Assembly (NCBI GenBank): GCA_004017275.1
Contig: SAKE01000016.1
Span: 1-64,000, forward strand
Source of the DNA: Mesorhizobium sp.
Lineage (GTDB): Bacteria > Pseudomonadota > Alphaproteobacteria > Rhizobiales > Rhizobiaceae
Direction: 5' to 3'
DNA length: 64,000 nt
Numbering within the stretch: the first letter of the stretch is position 1; every line of letters begins with the position of its first letter. The notes under the pieces were generated by a model, which was not told where the DNA came from, made no database searches, and worked only from the letters and a program-made list of their open reading frames with translations. The translations under genes and the position numbers were made by a program. Shown one piece after another: positions 43,631 through 54,092 of this stretch.

Positions 43631-44377
43631 CTATCGCCGGGCGCGCCTGGCCCTGCCGGCGACCGCCTCTAATTCTTCGCCCTGGCTGAAGCGTTTCATG
43701 CACATGGCGGCGGTCAGCTGATAGTGATTGATCAGCGCCTCGACAGCAGCGTCGGCATTGCCATCCAGGGCACATTCGGCGATGAGGCGGTGCTCGCTGA
43801 AATCATCGCGTTGGATGCCTTCGACGTCATTGGCCATCTGCCGGTAGCGATAGGCGTGATCGGAAAGCTGGTCGCAGAACCCCACCAGCCATTGCGACCG
43901 GCAGGCCGAGATCAGCACCCTATGGAAGATGCGGTGCAGCCGCTCCCAATCGGGATTGAGCGAGACGAGGTTCTGCGGCGAAAGACGGGACGCGCGCCCC
44001 AGGCGATGCAGCGCCAGCACGAGTTGCTCTTCCCATTCGGCGGTGCGGTGGGCAATGGATTCGCGAAGCGCCCGCTCTTCGAGCCAGCAGCGGGTGCGCG
44101 TCAGCTCTTCGAGCTCCGACGCGCTGACCGGCATGATGAAGAAACCGCGCTGGTCGTGGCGGCCGAGAAGCCCCTCCGAGGCGAGGCGATTGAGGGCCTC
44201 GCGAACCGGGGAAGCGCCGGCTCCATATTTGGAAACCACCCATTCGACCCGCAGCTTGCTCTCGGCTTCAAGAACACCACCGAGAAGGTCGTCACGCAAT
44301 TGCTGGTAGACCGTGCTGGCAAGCGTGCTTTTGGGTCCTGCACCGTCGTCGTTCAGATTGGCAGCGCCGTATGTCAA
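43631..44377 (-). CDS. GntR/FCD-family regulator, possibly MatR
   Basis: A 248-residue FadR/FCD-type regulator. The winged helix-turn-helix (VSKYGAGASPVREALNRLASEG) is followed by an all-helical FCD domain (LEERALRESIA, IFHRVLISAC, EHRLIAECAL). I chose a TTG start at 44377 because AAGGAG sits five bases upstream; an ATG at 44428 is the alternative. Its place 183 bases upstream of matB suggests it controls malonate use. That 183-base gap holds no gene I can see. Confidence 0.75.
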   Translation of the reverse strand: MTYGAANLNDDGAGPKSTLASTVYQQLRDDLLGGVLEAESKLRVEWVVSKYGAGASPVREALNRLASEGLLGRHDQRGFFIMPVSASELEELTRTRCWLEERALRESIAHRTAEWEEQLVLALHRLGRASRLSPQNLVSLNPDWERLHRIFHRVLISACRSQWLVGFCDQLSDHAYRYRQMANDVEGIQRDDFSEHRLIAECALDGNADAAVEALINHYQLTAAMCMKRFSQGEELEAVAGRARRARR

Positions 44378-44784
44378 AGCGACTCCTTGTTCCCAAAACT
44401 TGTCTTGGGCAATTCGAGTCCGAAGCATTTGCCTTTTCGTACTTGTACCATATATCGCCAGCCATCGCGTGCTCAAGCAGAAGATCACGCTATTGTACTT
44501 TAGCACAAAGGAATATACGGCATTCCGGCGTTCGATGCTGCAATTTCGCGCATTCCCCGCAACCTGCGGAAACTTAACATGTTTTGTATGCACGCAGGAT
44601 CGTCTGTTCTTTGTACGCGCGCAATCATCTGTTCTGCCGTGCGTATAGGCGGGGCCGTGAATCGAATCAGTCGGCACTCCACTTCCGGATCAAAGGACAA
44701 TGCCTAGCCTTCACAGGCTGGCCACCGAAGCTGCCGGACGGCAAGTGGGATCAAGGACGAGCGCCAAGGGGAGAAGGCAGTGGG
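44378..44784. other. Intergenic region before the GntR gene and after rpe
   Basis: This 407-base stretch is more AT-rich than its surroundings at 44380-44600. It holds TTGT/ACAA motifs (an imperfect palindrome at 44493-44508 and TTTTGTATGCACG from 44582) that suit a GntR/FCD operator. I see no gene, RNA or terminator hairpin. Confidence 0.5.
44493..44508. promoter_or_regulatory. Imperfect palindrome, candidate GntR site
   Basis: TTGTACTTTAGCACAA pairs 6 of 8 positions about its centre and has TTGT/ACAA ends, as do many FadR-type operators. It lies 116 bases upstream of the GntR start. Confidence 0.35.
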
Positions 44785-45462
44785 TTAGCCGGCTGCGTTG
44801 TCGGCTGCCGTCCTGATCGCCTGGATGTTTTGCCGGTAAGCTTCGACGCTGCCGCCTTTGAAGATGGCGGCGCCCGCCACCAGCACGTCGGCGCCGGCAG
44901 CGGTGACCAGCGGCGCGGTTTCGGCCGAAACACCGCCGTCGATCTCGATGCGGATCGGCCGGTTACCGATCAGCGCCTTGACCCGCTTCACCTTGTCGAC
45001 AACAGCCGGAATGAAGGCCTGGCCGCCGAAACCCGGATTGACGGTCATGATCAGGATCAGATCGAGCCGGTCGAGCACGTATTCGATCATCGTTTCCGGC
45101 GTCGCCGGGTTGAGCGACACACCGGCCTTCTTGCCAAGGTTCCTGATGGTCTGCAGTGAGCGGTCGAGATGCGGCCCGGCCTCGGCATGCACCGTCAAGC
45201 CGTCGCAGCCGGCCTCGGCGAAAGCGGCCAGATAGGGGTCGGCCGGGGCAATCATCAGATGGCAGTCGAAGAAGGCCTTGGTGCGGTTGCGGATCGCCTT
45301 GATCACCGGCGGGCCAAAGGTGATGTTGGGGACAAAGTGCCCGTCCATCACATCGAGATGGATCCAGTCGGCGCCGGCCGCCGCCACCGCTTCGACCTCA
45401 TCGCCGAGCCTGGAAAAATCCGATGCCAGCACCGACGGTGCGATCAAGGTCTTTCTGCTCAT
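44785..45462 (-). CDS. rpe: Ribulose-phosphate 3-epimerase
   Basis: A 225-residue TIM-barrel epimerase of the pentose phosphate pathway interconverting ribulose-5-phosphate and xylulose-5-phosphate. The active-site motifs are PSVLASDFSRLG (9-20), HLDVMDGHFVPNITFG (35-50), MTVNPGFGGQ near 139 and EIDGGV near 173. The ATG at 45462 follows GGAAAGG. It stands alone, with the terminator of the next minus-strand gene upstream. Confidence 0.93.
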   Translation of the reverse strand: MSRKTLIAPSVLASDFSRLGDEVEAVAAAGADWIHLDVMDGHFVPNITFGPPVIKAIRNRTKAFFDCHLMIAPADPYLAAFAEAGCDGLTVHAEAGPHLDRSLQTIRNLGKKAGVSLNPATPETMIEYVLDRLDLILIMTVNPGFGGQAFIPAVVDKVKRVKALIGNRPIRIEIDGGVSAETAPLVTAAGADVLVAGAAIFKGGSVEAYRQNIQAIRTAADNAAG

Positions 45463-45633
45463 GGATGCGGCCTTTCCGAGCGCCCTTTTCATCCGGCCAC
45501 TCTGGATCGACTGCCTAATGCGCTCCAGCCGACTTGTCGAGTGCACCGGCGCGGTCGCTGCACAGGCCGAGTGGCGTTGTGACGTCTCCGATCCTGTTGC
45601 AGCCAATTCCCGCTTGCCCCGGAGCCACGAAGA

Positions 45634-45661
45634 AAACCCGCCGGATTGCTCCGGCGGGTTT
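45634..45661 (-). terminator. Rho-independent terminator of the DUF11-protein gene
   Basis: A perfect 12-bp stem (AAACCCGCCGGA with TCCGGCGGGTTT) encloses a four-base loop. Read on the minus strand it is followed by a T-rich tail. It lies 23 bases past the stop at 45685. Confidence 0.85.
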
Positions 45662-45684
45662 CTGGTCTCGTGTCGAGCAGATGG

Positions 45685-48600
45685 CTATTGCTGCTGGAGT
45701 TTCAGGATTCTGTTTGGATCCGGATCCTGCTGCTGTTCGACCTGCGGCCTGCGCCGTGGCAGCACCTGCTGCAGCAGCAGGCCAGGGTTGAGCTCCAGTG
45801 ACGGTTGCCCACGGATCGGCCGGCAGTTCGGATAGCGCCCGATCGTGCCTTCCGGACAGCGCCGCCTGATGATCGGCTGGCACTGGCCATTGATCATCTG
45901 CGAGCCCGGTGCGCATTCCACCTCTTGCCTGGGCCTGCGGCATGCGCCGTTGATCACCTCGGTCCCACGCGGACAAACACACTCGCCGCGCTTGTTGTGG
46001 ACCTGGCCGCGTATGTCGCACTGCTCCTGCGTCGGCTGCTTGCGCCGGCAGGCATTGCCCTGCACCTCGGTACCCCTCGGGCAGACGCAATTGCCGTTGG
46101 CGTCGTGGACCTGGCCACGGATGGTGCATTGGTCAGGCTTTGGCCGGATCGGACGGCAGGCTCCGTTTCTGACCTCGGTCCCTTGCGGGCAGACGCAGTC
46201 GCCATCGGCATTGTGGACCTGGCCACGGATCGTGCACTGCTCGGGCTTCGGCCGGATCGGACGGCAGGCGCCATTGCGCACCTCGGTCCCTCTCGGGCAG
46301 ACACAATCGCCATCGGCATTGTGGACCTGGCCACGGATCGTGCACTGCTCAGGCTTCGGCCGGATCGGACGGCAGGTGCCATTGCGCACCTCGGTCCCCC
46401 TCGGGCAGACGCAATCGCCATCGGCATTGTGGACCTGGCCACGGATGGTGCACTGCTCGGGCCTATCGGTCCTGACGCATTTGCCGTTCTCAAGCCCGGT
46501 TCCGCGTGGGCAGACGCAGCGTCCGTCCTCGGTGCGGATCTGGCCTTCGAGCAGCACGCAGCGCTTCGGCGGCGGTGGCAGCGGCACAACATCGGTGCCG
46601 CCGCCAGTGCACTGGCCATTGCGGAAGGTTGTGCCCTCCGGGCAGACGCAGCGACCCGCGTCGTTCATGACGAAGCCTTGCGAGCATTCCTTCTTCGTCT
46701 CCTGGCTGATGGTGAAGGGATGGCAGGCATAGGCCTTGCCGCGATCGCCCTGGATGTTGGCCTGGCCGTCGGAAAGCACGTCGCCGCCGCCCTGCACCCG
46801 TGTGTCGGGAGAGAGCACGCCGACGCAGTTCTGGCCGCTGACATTGCCCTGCAAATTGGCCAGGCGGCCGTCGTCGGGAATAACCACGGTGACATGATGC
46901 ACCTGGCTTTCGCCTGCGCCGAGCGTCAAATTGGCAATGCAGGACGCAGGCAGGGTTGCCGGCTCCGGCGAGCAGCCGAAGGGCGGATCGATCGAGGTGA
47001 TCTCAACGCCTTCCAGCCTGCCGAGACCCTCCACGCCGATCGCATCGCCGATGCTGACCGGCCCGGAGAAGGGGGTCGTTCCGTCATTGGTGATGGTGAT
47101 CTCGAACGAGCAAGGTTGGCCGAGCTTGCATTCGCGGTCGCCGGTCTTCTCGACGCGGATGGTCGAGGTACCGCCGCCCTTGGCGCAGGCCTGGCCGATC
47201 GGATAGACGATGTCGTCGCCCGGTGCCGGCCCATAGGAGCCGCGCGCGCAGTTCTCGAACGCGCCATTCGCCGAGACCGTCACGTCGAAGTGACGGCTGG
47301 TTCCAGGTGTCATGACGGCGCCGGGAATCTGGCACGACAGCGCATTGGCCGGTACTGGACCGCACGCCCATTCCGCGCCGTCGGGGGTGACGGTCTGGAT
47401 CTGGACGGGCGCGCCGCCGGCCACCAGCGTGGCGGCATCGTTGACCCGCACCGGACCGGTGGGGGCAGCGGTGCCAAGGCTGATGACGGTGATGCGGCAA
47501 GAGATGACCGCGGCACCGGCGAGCGAGCCGTTGCACACCTTGGTGATGCGCAGGGTTGGCTTGCCGCCATTGGGATGACGGAAGCGTTCCTTGGCGCAGG
47601 CCTTGTTGTTGGTGAGGTCGTTTTCACCGGGGATCGCCTTAACCACCGCGCAGTTCTCGACCGTGTCCGACTGGTCGCCGGCCGGCATGACCGCCTTGAC
47701 GACGATCGGTGTCGAGGCGCCCGCAGGCAGCGAAATGCCCGCATTGTCGCAGCGGAACTGGCCGGGGCCATTGGGTCCGCATGTCCAGGGCGGGCTCGGG
47801 CCGAAGGTCGAGGTGGCTGGTGCACCGGCTGGATAGCTGTCGATAACCGTCAGCGGCCCATTGTAGGTCGATGTGCCGTTGTTGATGATGTCGATCACGA
47901 AGTAGCAGATGCCGTCGGCCGTGCAGACCGGGACGCGGGCACGCTTCTTCAGGATCAGGTCGACCTTCTTCTCCACCGGCGGCCGGCAGTCGCGGTCACG
48001 GTCGCCACGCCGGCAGATCGTGATCGAGGCACAGCCGCGATCGTTTGACTGGCTGCCGAAAAGCGGCTTGCCGCTGGCGTCGTAATTGTAGGTGGCGCAG
48101 TTGCGCAAGACACTGCCTTGCCAGCCTCCGGCCGGCTTGAAGCCGAGCTTGAGGTCGACGGAGGCGCCCGGATTGAGCGTGGTCACCGGATAGGTGCAAA
48201 TCATCGGGGTGATGCCGGGCACGCAGACCCAGGGCGGATTTGGCCCTGAATCGAGCGTCGAGCCGGCCGGTAGCGTAACCTCGTCGAGCACGATCTTGCC
48301 GTGGTAGGCACCGGCGCCGACATTGGTGACCCTGATGGTGAAGTCGCAGCCGCCGCCCATCGTGCAACGCGTCACGTCGGCGCGTTTCTCGACCTTGAGG
48401 TCCGGCTCCTTGTCCTTGGGCGGGCACCTCTGGTCGCGCGGGATGACGATGTCGATCGTCTGCGTGCAGCACAGGCCCCAGCCTTCCTTCGGACCGGCAT
48501 AGGTTTCGATGCCGGTGACGATGAGATGGATGACGTCGCCGGGCGACGCGCCGACGATCTTCCAGTTGAGCACACCGCCACCCGCCGGCACCAGTTGGGT

Positions 48601-49539
48601 ATCGGGGATGATGTTGATGCCGGGCGTGCTCGTCGACACCTGCACCCATTTGCCGCCCATCTCCGGGCCGACCGGCATGTGGTAGATGAAGGCGCCGCCG
48701 CCGGGCACGCAATCAACCGTGCCGCGTTCCACCTTGAAGCATTCCTTGCCGGGAGGTGGTGGTGGTGGGTTGCACTTGGTGACATCGATCTTGATCGAGG
48801 TCTTCTCGCCAGTCTTGAAGTCACCGTCGTCGGGCTTGCTCGGATCCTGCGACGGGATGATGGTCCCGGTGCCCGGTCCGGCCGTCACCTTGATCATGCC
48901 CTGGTTGTCGACGATCGTCGGCGCGGGAAATGCCGCATGATCGATCTTGGCCGTGATCTTGAAGTTGATGACGCGCTCGTTCGGGGCGCCGACGCCGTCG
49001 AGATCGGACGTGGAGATGCGGAAATCGGAAACCGTGGCAGTGTCATTCGGATCAGCCGAAGTGCTGATCGTGGCACCCGGCATTGGTCCGCCGGACGAAT
49101 CCGTACCGTCGCCCGACACATTGACGTTGACGATCGCAAGGCCGTGCGGAAGCTGGTCCTTGAAATCGACCCTGACCTTCTTCAGCCTTGCCACGAGGCT
49201 TGGATCGGCAAGGCCCTGCGGATCGCCGCGCAAGCCGAAGCTCAGCGAGTAGACGACGTAGTCGCAGCCTCTTTGAGTGCCTGTCTTGGTGAAGAAAGGC
49301 ACCACCTGGTCGGGCCTCGGAGTGACGACGCGCGAACTATCGAGATCGAGCTTCAGCTCCGGGGTGATCGGGGCAGCGTCTTCCGCAAAGCCTTGGACCG
49401 GGGTGAACATGGCGACCGCGATACCGGCCGCCATCAGCCAGCGCGCGCCGCGCCTGGCATATGACAGGGGTTTCATGACCGTCTCCATGACGGTTGACTG
49501 GTTGCTCGTTGCGAGCGGGGAGAGTGCGAGATTTTTCAT
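45685..49539 (-). CDS. Large secreted cysteine-rich DUF11-repeat protein, function unknown
   Basis: A 1284-residue exported protein. A signal peptide lies within residues 22-51 (cleavage near QGFA-ED). Residues 267-372 form a cysteine-bracketed domain also present at the C-terminus of the upstream protein. Four DUF11-like repeats follow (about 378-510, 525-650, 660-790, 794-945), each with six cysteines in a regular pattern. Residues 951-1239 carry eight short cysteine units of the type C-x12-C-x-C-P-x-G; five are nearly identical. The end is rich in Q, P and R. GAGGAGGGGAAG precedes the ATG at 49539; a start at 49476 also has GGAG. It is co-transcribed with the upstream gene, 10 bases away. 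It may be a disulfide-stabilised surface or matrix protein; no function can be assigned. Confidence 0.8.
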   Translation of the reverse strand: MKNLALSPLATSNQSTVMETVMKPLSYARRGARWLMAAGIAVAMFTPVQGFAEDAAPITPELKLDLDSSRVVTPRPDQVVPFFTKTGTQRGCDYVVYSLSFGLRGDPQGLADPSLVARLKKVRVDFKDQLPHGLAIVNVNVSGDGTDSSGGPMPGATISTSADPNDTATVSDFRISTSDLDGVGAPNERVINFKITAKIDHAAFPAPTIVDNQGMIKVTAGPGTGTIIPSQDPSKPDDGDFKTGEKTSIKIDVTKCNPPPPPPGKECFKVERGTVDCVPGGGAFIYHMPVGPEMGGKWVQVSTSTPGINIIPDTQLVPAGGGVLNWKIVGASPGDVIHLIVTGIETYAGPKEGWGLCCTQTIDIVIPRDQRCPPKDKEPDLKVEKRADVTRCTMGGGCDFTIRVTNVGAGAYHGKIVLDEVTLPAGSTLDSGPNPPWVCVPGITPMICTYPVTTLNPGASVDLKLGFKPAGGWQGSVLRNCATYNYDASGKPLFGSQSNDRGCASITICRRGDRDRDCRPPVEKKVDLILKKRARVPVCTADGICYFVIDIINNGTSTYNGPLTVIDSYPAGAPATSTFGPSPPWTCGPNGPGQFRCDNAGISLPAGASTPIVVKAVMPAGDQSDTVENCAVVKAIPGENDLTNNKACAKERFRHPNGGKPTLRITKVCNGSLAGAAVISCRITVISLGTAAPTGPVRVNDAATLVAGGAPVQIQTVTPDGAEWACGPVPANALSCQIPGAVMTPGTSRHFDVTVSANGAFENCARGSYGPAPGDDIVYPIGQACAKGGGTSTIRVEKTGDRECKLGQPCSFEITITNDGTTPFSGPVSIGDAIGVEGLGRLEGVEITSIDPPFGCSPEPATLPASCIANLTLGAGESQVHHVTVVIPDDGRLANLQGNVSGQNCVGVLSPDTRVQGGGDVLSDGQANIQGDRGKAYACHPFTISQETKKECSQGFVMNDAGRCVCPEGTTFRNGQCTGGGTDVVPLPPPPKRCVLLEGQIRTEDGRCVCPRGTGLENGKCVRTDRPEQCTIRGQVHNADGDCVCPRGTEVRNGTCRPIRPKPEQCTIRGQVHNADGDCVCPRGTEVRNGACRPIRPKPEQCTIRGQVHNADGDCVCPQGTEVRNGACRPIRPKPDQCTIRGQVHDANGNCVCPRGTEVQGNACRRKQPTQEQCDIRGQVHNKRGECVCPRGTEVINGACRRPRQEVECAPGSQMINGQCQPIIRRRCPEGTIGRYPNCRPIRGQPSLELNPGLLLQQVLPRRRPQVEQQQDPDPNRILKLQQQ
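45919..46458. repeat. Five tandem 108-bp coding repeats
   Basis: The codon for the first cysteine of each unit recurs at 46450, 46342, 46234, 46126 and 46018, exactly 108 bases apart. Each unit encodes 36 residues (E-Q-C-T-I-R-G-Q-V-H ... R-N-G-x-C-R-P). Units 1-3 are nearly identical in DNA; units 4 and 5 have diverged. Confidence 0.93.
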
Positions 49540-49549
49540 CTTCCCCTCC

Positions 49550-51484
49550 TCAACGTTCGCAGCTGACGGCTGGGGTTCTGAGCGGCAAAGTCATCTTGCA
49601 GCAAGGGTAGTAGCCGCCCTTGTCCTTGTCGGACTTCCTGTAGAAGCAGAGCCCGACATCGACTGTGTCGCCCGGATAGTGGCCGGTGATGCCGATCGTG
49701 TACGGCGTGCCGGGCGCATGCGACATGGGGAAAGTCACCCCGACGCCTGGCGTCCTGGACTGGGCCTTGATCGAATCGCCGCCGAAGCCGGCATGGTCAT
49801 GGAGATAGAGATCGGCCTCGAGGCCGCGAGGCGTGCAGTAGTACTGGACATCCTCGACATCGATGCACGGAGGCAGATTGCCGGGCGGTGGGAAGTCCGG
49901 CGGGTAGAAGGGGGGCAGGTAGCCGCCCGGGATTTCTTCATAGTAGCCGGCGCGGCCCTCGCAAGGATGCCAGACGGCAACGTCGCCGACATGACCCTCG
50001 ACCTCCGGGTCTTCAAAATAGCCGTCGAAGTCGACGAACCAGGAGCCAAAGGGCGGCACATTGTCCGGCTTGACCAGCTCTTTCGGCGTTATCTGCACGC
50101 CATGCACGGCCAGCGGCCCGCCGGCGGCGAGCTGTTCGGCGAGGGCCGGATTGTCGCGCAGCTTGTCGCCCGTGTTGACCACCGTCTGCGTGCAGACAGA
50201 GGTGTCGAGATTGCCGTCGAGGTCATAGCCATATTGCAGATCGAGGCCGCCGGCCGACTGCCGGTTGCCTTGGGGGAAACCGACCGCATATTCCTGCGGC
50301 ACTTCGACCCAGACCGATTCCGTTGCCGGGTCGTCCGGGTTCTCATGCCAGTAGCGGATGACCTCGCCTTTGCCGGAATCGGCGAACTGGCTGTAATCGT
50401 AACGGTTCTCGACCGGGCCGCGCTGGGCCAGGTACATGAAGCCGCTATTGTCGAAGGCGATGTCGGTGACGGCGTAGTCCTTGTCGGCCTTGACCGTCAG
50501 CTCCCAGCGCGGGTCGCCGGCAAAAGTGCCGTCGCGGGCAATGCCCACCGACCAGATTTCCGACTTTTCGCCGACCGAATAATAGAGTCGGCCGCCATGA
50601 TAGGAGACGCCCCAGACGCGGCGCTCGTCCTGCGTGTAGCCCCAACTGTCGGGGTCTTCGCTGTCGAAGGCAGCACCCTGTATGTCCATCACCGAACCAT
50701 CGTCAGCGACCGGCGCCAGCCCATGCGCGGGACGGCCGGCAACGCCATGGTCAAAGCTGTCGATCAGCCTGCCGTCGGCGTCGATGCGATGGATCAGGCC
50801 GGTATCGAGGTCGGAGGCGAAGAACTGGCGGTGGGTGGCGTCGAAGTTGAGATTGCCGATGCCGGGACCGCTGTTGGTGTCGATGTCGGCGAATTTGGAG
50901 ACCTGGCCGGTGATGCCGTCGATCTTCCAGACGGTGCCCGGCCCGCCGCCGTTTTCGGTGCCGAACTGGCCATCCATGAAGGTGGCGCCGGCAGCGCCGC
51001 GGCGCTGTCGCTCCGGCCTTCCGTCATCGTCGGTATCAGGCGTGACGATGCGGATGCCGTGCAGCGAGCTGGCGCCGGCGTAGAGATTGGGAATGCCTGA
51101 TGGAACGCCGTCGCGCACGCCGTCATCATAGGTGACGCCGAACACCTGGCCGATCTGTTCCGCCGTCACCTCGAAGGGCGGCGGCGTGTTGACGAGCTGG
51201 CCGGCGGCCGGTCCGCCCAGATGCGAGACGTCGAACACGCGCAAGGTGGCGCGCGTCGTGTCAATGAAGGTTTCGTCGACCGGATCGACGCCGGGCGGTA
51301 GACCCTCGTCGAAATTGGGAATGATCGTGCCGGAAAATCCGGTCACGGCCATCGAGCCGGGATAGATGACCTGGGTTTCCTGCGCCTGGGCGGCGCCCAG
51401 CCACAGGCCTGCGCCGAGTGCCAGCACAGCGCGGCGCAAGCCGCCATCAAGAGACGACACGACCGAGCCGCGGATGCGAGACAT
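49550..51484 (-). CDS. Secreted beta-propeller-like protein with C-terminal cysteine domain, function unknown
   Basis: A 644-residue exported protein. A signal peptide covers about the first 35 residues (cleavage near GAAQAQ-E). The middle has repeated propeller-like strands (GTVWKIDGITGQVSKFADI, GLIHRIDADGRLIDSFD, SEIWSVGIARDGTF). A proline-rich linker (YLPPFYPPDFPPPGNLPP) leads to a cysteine-bracketed domain at 540-644 shared with the next gene's product. The ATG at 51484 is chosen because it gives a signal peptide; the frame stays open to 51760. A surface or carbohydrate-binding role is possible but unproven. Confidence 0.75.
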   Translation of the reverse strand: MSRIRGSVVSSLDGGLRRAVLALGAGLWLGAAQAQETQVIYPGSMAVTGFSGTIIPNFDEGLPPGVDPVDETFIDTTRATLRVFDVSHLGGPAAGQLVNTPPPFEVTAEQIGQVFGVTYDDGVRDGVPSGIPNLYAGASSLHGIRIVTPDTDDDGRPERQRRGAAGATFMDGQFGTENGGGPGTVWKIDGITGQVSKFADIDTNSGPGIGNLNFDATHRQFFASDLDTGLIHRIDADGRLIDSFDHGVAGRPAHGLAPVADDGSVMDIQGAAFDSEDPDSWGYTQDERRVWGVSYHGGRLYYSVGEKSEIWSVGIARDGTFAGDPRWELTVKADKDYAVTDIAFDNSGFMYLAQRGPVENRYDYSQFADSGKGEVIRYWHENPDDPATESVWVEVPQEYAVGFPQGNRQSAGGLDLQYGYDLDGNLDTSVCTQTVVNTGDKLRDNPALAEQLAAGGPLAVHGVQITPKELVKPDNVPPFGSWFVDFDGYFEDPEVEGHVGDVAVWHPCEGRAGYYEEIPGGYLPPFYPPDFPPPGNLPPCIDVEDVQYYCTPRGLEADLYLHDHAGFGGDSIKAQSRTPGVGVTFPMSHAPGTPYTIGITGHYPGDTVDVGLCFYRKSDKDKGGYYPCCKMTLPLRTPAVSCER

Positions 51485-51823
51485 GACACTACCCCCCGTA
51501 GTCGACGGGAGAACGTCGGGTCTGGCCGCGCAAATCAGGGCAAGGCGCGGCGGTCCGGCTCGTTCTTCCCTGATCGAATTGTCTGCTTTCCTCAAAATGA
51601 CGATACGCCTGCTCTTCCGCAGGGTCAACGGAATCAACGGAAAACCCAGCGCATCGACCTCGTCCCGAAGACGGTGGTCGCGCCGAGCTCCTGTTGTTCC
51701 CGGAGACCGTAGAGGCTCTGGGTTGATGGTCATGGGGGCTTCCTTTCCGGGCCGCACCATGCGGCACCTGGAGATCAGTCGCAGGCCGAGGTGGAAAGGT
51801 TCATGGAAGCCTTGCGCAGAATG
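51485..51823. other. Gap upstream of the secreted-protein operon
   Basis: The minus strand stays open in the frame of the 644-residue protein, and an ATG at 51733 has a good GGAAAGGAAG site. The translation (rich in R, L and P) resembles nothing I know and would bury the signal peptide. It is more likely an untranslated leader or a regulatory peptide. No other feature is seen. Confidence 0.4.
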
Positions 51824-51852
51824 CTTGCGCGCGATGCCGCCTGTTCTTATAT
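51824..51852 (+). promoter_or_regulatory. RpoH (sigma-32) promoter of dnaK
   Basis: CTTGCG at 51824-51829 and CTTATAT at 51846-51852 are 16 bases apart. This matches the alphaproteobacterial heat-shock pattern CTTG-N16-18-CYTATNT. It lies about 120 bases before dnaK. Confidence 0.75.
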
Positions 51853-51973
51853 ACGCGCCAAGCCGTTCGGCGCCGGATTGCCGGTTGCCGGAACGGGATT
51901 TCTTGTGAACAGGGGCTTTCGTCGGAACGCCTGTACGGGTCCTGAGAGCCTGCTTAGCGGAGAGACTAGAAAA

Positions 51974-53890
<1,917 letters not shown>

Positions 53891-53915
53891 CCCGCCTGAC
53901 GGCAAGATAGTGCTG

Positions 53916-53943
53916 AAAGCCCGGCGCAGAGCCGGGCTTTTTT
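53916..53943 (+). terminator. Rho-independent terminator after dnaK
   Basis: AAAGCCCGGC at 53916-53925 pairs with GCCGGGCTTT at 53931-53940 around a five-base loop, and the T-run continues to 53943. It probably lowers readthrough into dnaJ. Confidence 0.9.
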
Positions 53944-54092
53944 GCAACCCTGGCGGAAAAAATCGCTGAAAACCCCGAACAGAACCGTGTCGGCTCTAGC
54001 ATCCGGGCAGCACCGCTCCTAAATCGAGGCAACGTGCCGGCAAAAGACGCAACAATGCTTGAAGACGTTGAGCATCCGGACAGCGGGAAAAA

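Noticed and set aside
45919..46458. CRISPR-like regular repeats
   Set aside because: The repeats are contiguous, coding and 108 bp long without spacers, and no cas genes are present.
45805..48048. Open frame of 747 codons opposite the DUF11 gene
   Set aside because: Its repeats merely mirror the 108-bp units; there is no ribosome site or recognisable domain.
54058..54092. CTTGAAG as an RpoH promoter for dnaJ
   Set aside because: No matching -10 element occurs at 14-18 bases.
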